Part shown: positions 62,954 to 64,000 of the stretch, piece by piece | How the letters are laid out: every line of letters begins with the position of its first letter | How positions within the stretch are numbered: the stretch's first letter is position 1 | Assembly: GCF_963665355.1 (NCBI RefSeq) | Contig: NZ_OY762229.1 | Span: forward strand, 310,001 to 374,000 | Direction of reading: 5' to 3' | DNA: 64,000 nucleotides | DNA from: an uncultured Desulfobacter sp. | GTDB taxonomy: Bacteria > Desulfobacterota > Desulfobacteria > Desulfobacterales > Desulfobacteraceae | Translations under genes and position numbers: made by a program | The notes under the pieces: generated by a model | Database searches by the model: none | The model's input: only the letters and a program-made list of their open reading frames with translations | Told to the model about the DNA's origin: nothing

Positions 62954-64000
62954 ATGCAAAAACGCTCGAAAACAAAGTATCCTGGGGTTTATTACCGTGA
63001 TTCCAAAAGAGTTGGCGGTCCGGGGATAGAACGGGTTTATTATATTGTCTTCAAAAAAGACGGAAAAACGATAGAAGAAAAAATAGGAAGGCAATATGTA
63101 GATGACCTGACACCAGCAAAAGTAGCTGGGATTCGGGCAGAGCGTATTGAAGGGAAACGCCTGTCCAGAAAGGAAAACAGGGCATTAGCCGAAGCTGAAA
63201 AGGCTGCCGAAGCCAAAAGATACACCATAAACAGATTATGGGATGAGTACAGGCTCAACCGAACCCATGGCAAGGGGCTTGATATAGATACCAATAGATA
63301 TGAGAATTACCTCAAAGAGCCGTTCGGCGAAAAAGAACCACAGGAGCTTGTCAAACTGGACGTTGACCGTATCCGGCTAAATCTTCTCAAGAAAAAATCC
63401 CCGCAAACAGTGAAGCATGTTTTGAATCTCCTTACCTGGATCATAAACTATGGAGTCAAAAACAATCTATGTGCAGGGGTATCCTTCCACATCCAGAAAC
63501 CCACCGTGAACAATGAAAGAACAGAAGACCTGAACCCTGAACAGTTAACAAGCTTGCTTTCAGCAATCGAAAATGACCCTAACATTCCAGTGGGCAATAT
63601 GATGAAAATGGCCCTGTATTCCGGCATGAGACGCGGAGAGCTTTTTAAATTAAAATGGAATGATGTGAGTTTTGACACAGGTTTTATCTGGATTCGTGAT
63701 CCCAAGGGCGGGAAAGATCAAAAGATTCCCATGAATGATATGGCCAGGGGCGTATTGGAAAGCATTGCCAGGACAAAAAGCCCATACGTTTTCCCCGGCC
63801 AGGATGGAGAGAAGCGGGTAACGCTGGGGCGGTCAGGAACGAGGATTCGTGAAGCTGCGGGGCTACCTAAAAACTTTAGACCCATGCACGGCTTGAGGCA
63901 CGCTTACGCCTCAATGCTGGCCAGTTCCGGCAATGTTGATATGTACGTTCTCCAAAAACTTATGACGCACAAATCCCCGCAGATGACACAGCGGTATGCA
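62954..64000 (+). CDS. Tyrosine-type site-specific integrase (3' end outside window)
   Basis: 349 residues visible from ATG 62954, running off the right end. The N-terminal part is basic and helical (arm/core-binding type, KYPGVYYRDSKRVGGPGIER). The catalytic domain shows the first Arg in YSGMRRGELFKLKW, HGLRHAYASML (His-x-x-Arg) and a nearby HKSPQMTQRYA where the next conserved His and the Tyr region follow. Phage-type integrases of this layout insert elements at tRNA 3' ends. It lies beside the tRNA-Glu 3'-half, so the element probably extends to the right. Confidence 0.88.
   Translation, partial: MQKRSKTKYPGVYYRDSKRVGGPGIERVYYIVFKKDGKTIEEKIGRQYVDDLTPAKVAGIRAERIEGKRLSRKENRALAEAEKAAEAKRYTINRLWDEYRLNRTHGKGLDIDTNRYENYLKEPFGEKEPQELVKLDVDRIRLNLLKKKSPQTVKHVLNLLTWIINYGVKNNLCAGVSFHIQKPTVNNERTEDLNPEQLTSLLSAIENDPNIPVGNMMKMALYSGMRRGELFKLKWNDVSFDTGFIWIRDPKGGKDQKIPMNDMARGVLESIARTKSPYVFPGQDGEKRVTLGRSGTRIREAAGLPKNFRPMHGLRHAYASMLASSGNVDMYVLQKLMTHKSPQMTQRYA

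Overview
The window looks like a chromosomal segment of a Gram-negative, anaerobic member of the Desulfobacterota, most likely a sulfate reducer of the Desulfobacteraceae type. This is inference from gene content: lpxC (outer membrane), an lpxC-DUF4390-ntrY-ntrX-rsmD-coaD block, an acetyl-CoA hydrolase/transferase, a nifE relic, an exosortase H sorting system, and many PAS, sigma-54 and HD-GYP regulators. No rRNA, CRISPR array or intact tRNA is present.

Left part (1-27.6 kb) is mostly core. It holds a truncated CoA-transferase-type gene, a GNAT plus PlsC pair, a fused c-di-AMP cyclase/YbbR protein with a DUF2914 partner, a receiver-TPR protein, and a YifB/ComM ATPase. The envelope/nitrogen-signalling/housekeeping run lpxC-DUF4390-ntrY-ntrX-rsmD-coaD follows, in which the NtrX-like protein has an altered sigma-54 contact loop. 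Then come a LysR regulator, an enoyl-CoA hydratase, a hydantoinase-deacetylase-EpmA cluster behind a repeat-bearing promoter, an AraC/SDR divergent pair, a radical SAM protein, argG, and a large bifunctional PBP-like protein whose second glycosyltransferase glutamate seems replaced.

27.6-32.2 kb is a decayed accessory patch: a TolC-family relic cut by an IS91-type relic, a large periplasmic coiled-coil protein, a frameshifted nifE fragment and a small Cache-domain protein closed by a strong terminator. 32.2-43.9 kb returns to intact genes: a DUF4242 protein beside a sigma-54 regulator, a 3D-domain lipoprotein, EfpL, a lipoprotein subtilase, a PRUNE-like DHH phosphoesterase overlapping a pyridine-nucleotide disulfide oxidoreductase, gamma carbonic anhydrase, a PaaI thioesterase and NhaD.

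44.0-45.2 kb is an IS1-like element with recognisable terminal inverted repeats. 45.3-57.5 kb carries a TPR protein, a metallo-beta-lactamase-fold hydrolase, polyphosphate:AMP phosphotransferase, a Cache-PAS-HD-GYP protein, an exonuclease-like protein, small sensors and hydrolases, a DUF188 protein and a SUI1 homologue. 57.6-60.3 kb is degraded: a ykvA-like gene with an in-frame TAA, a NERD nuclease, and an HNH-like gene cut off by an IS110 relic. 60.3-62.2 kb holds exosortase H, its membrane partner and one IPTL-CTERM substrate. The right end is the boundary of an integrative element: the 3' half of a tRNA-Glu gene, its terminator, and a tyrosine integrase running off the window.

The most novel signal is a family of six dispersed ~95-bp intergenic repeats, all in the same orientation, that fold into two hairpins with apparent compensatory base changes. 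They lie at about 1.1, 14.04, 14.13, 34.2, 56.3 and 60.2 kb. They look like a structured RNA or REP-like element rather than terminators or coding sequence.
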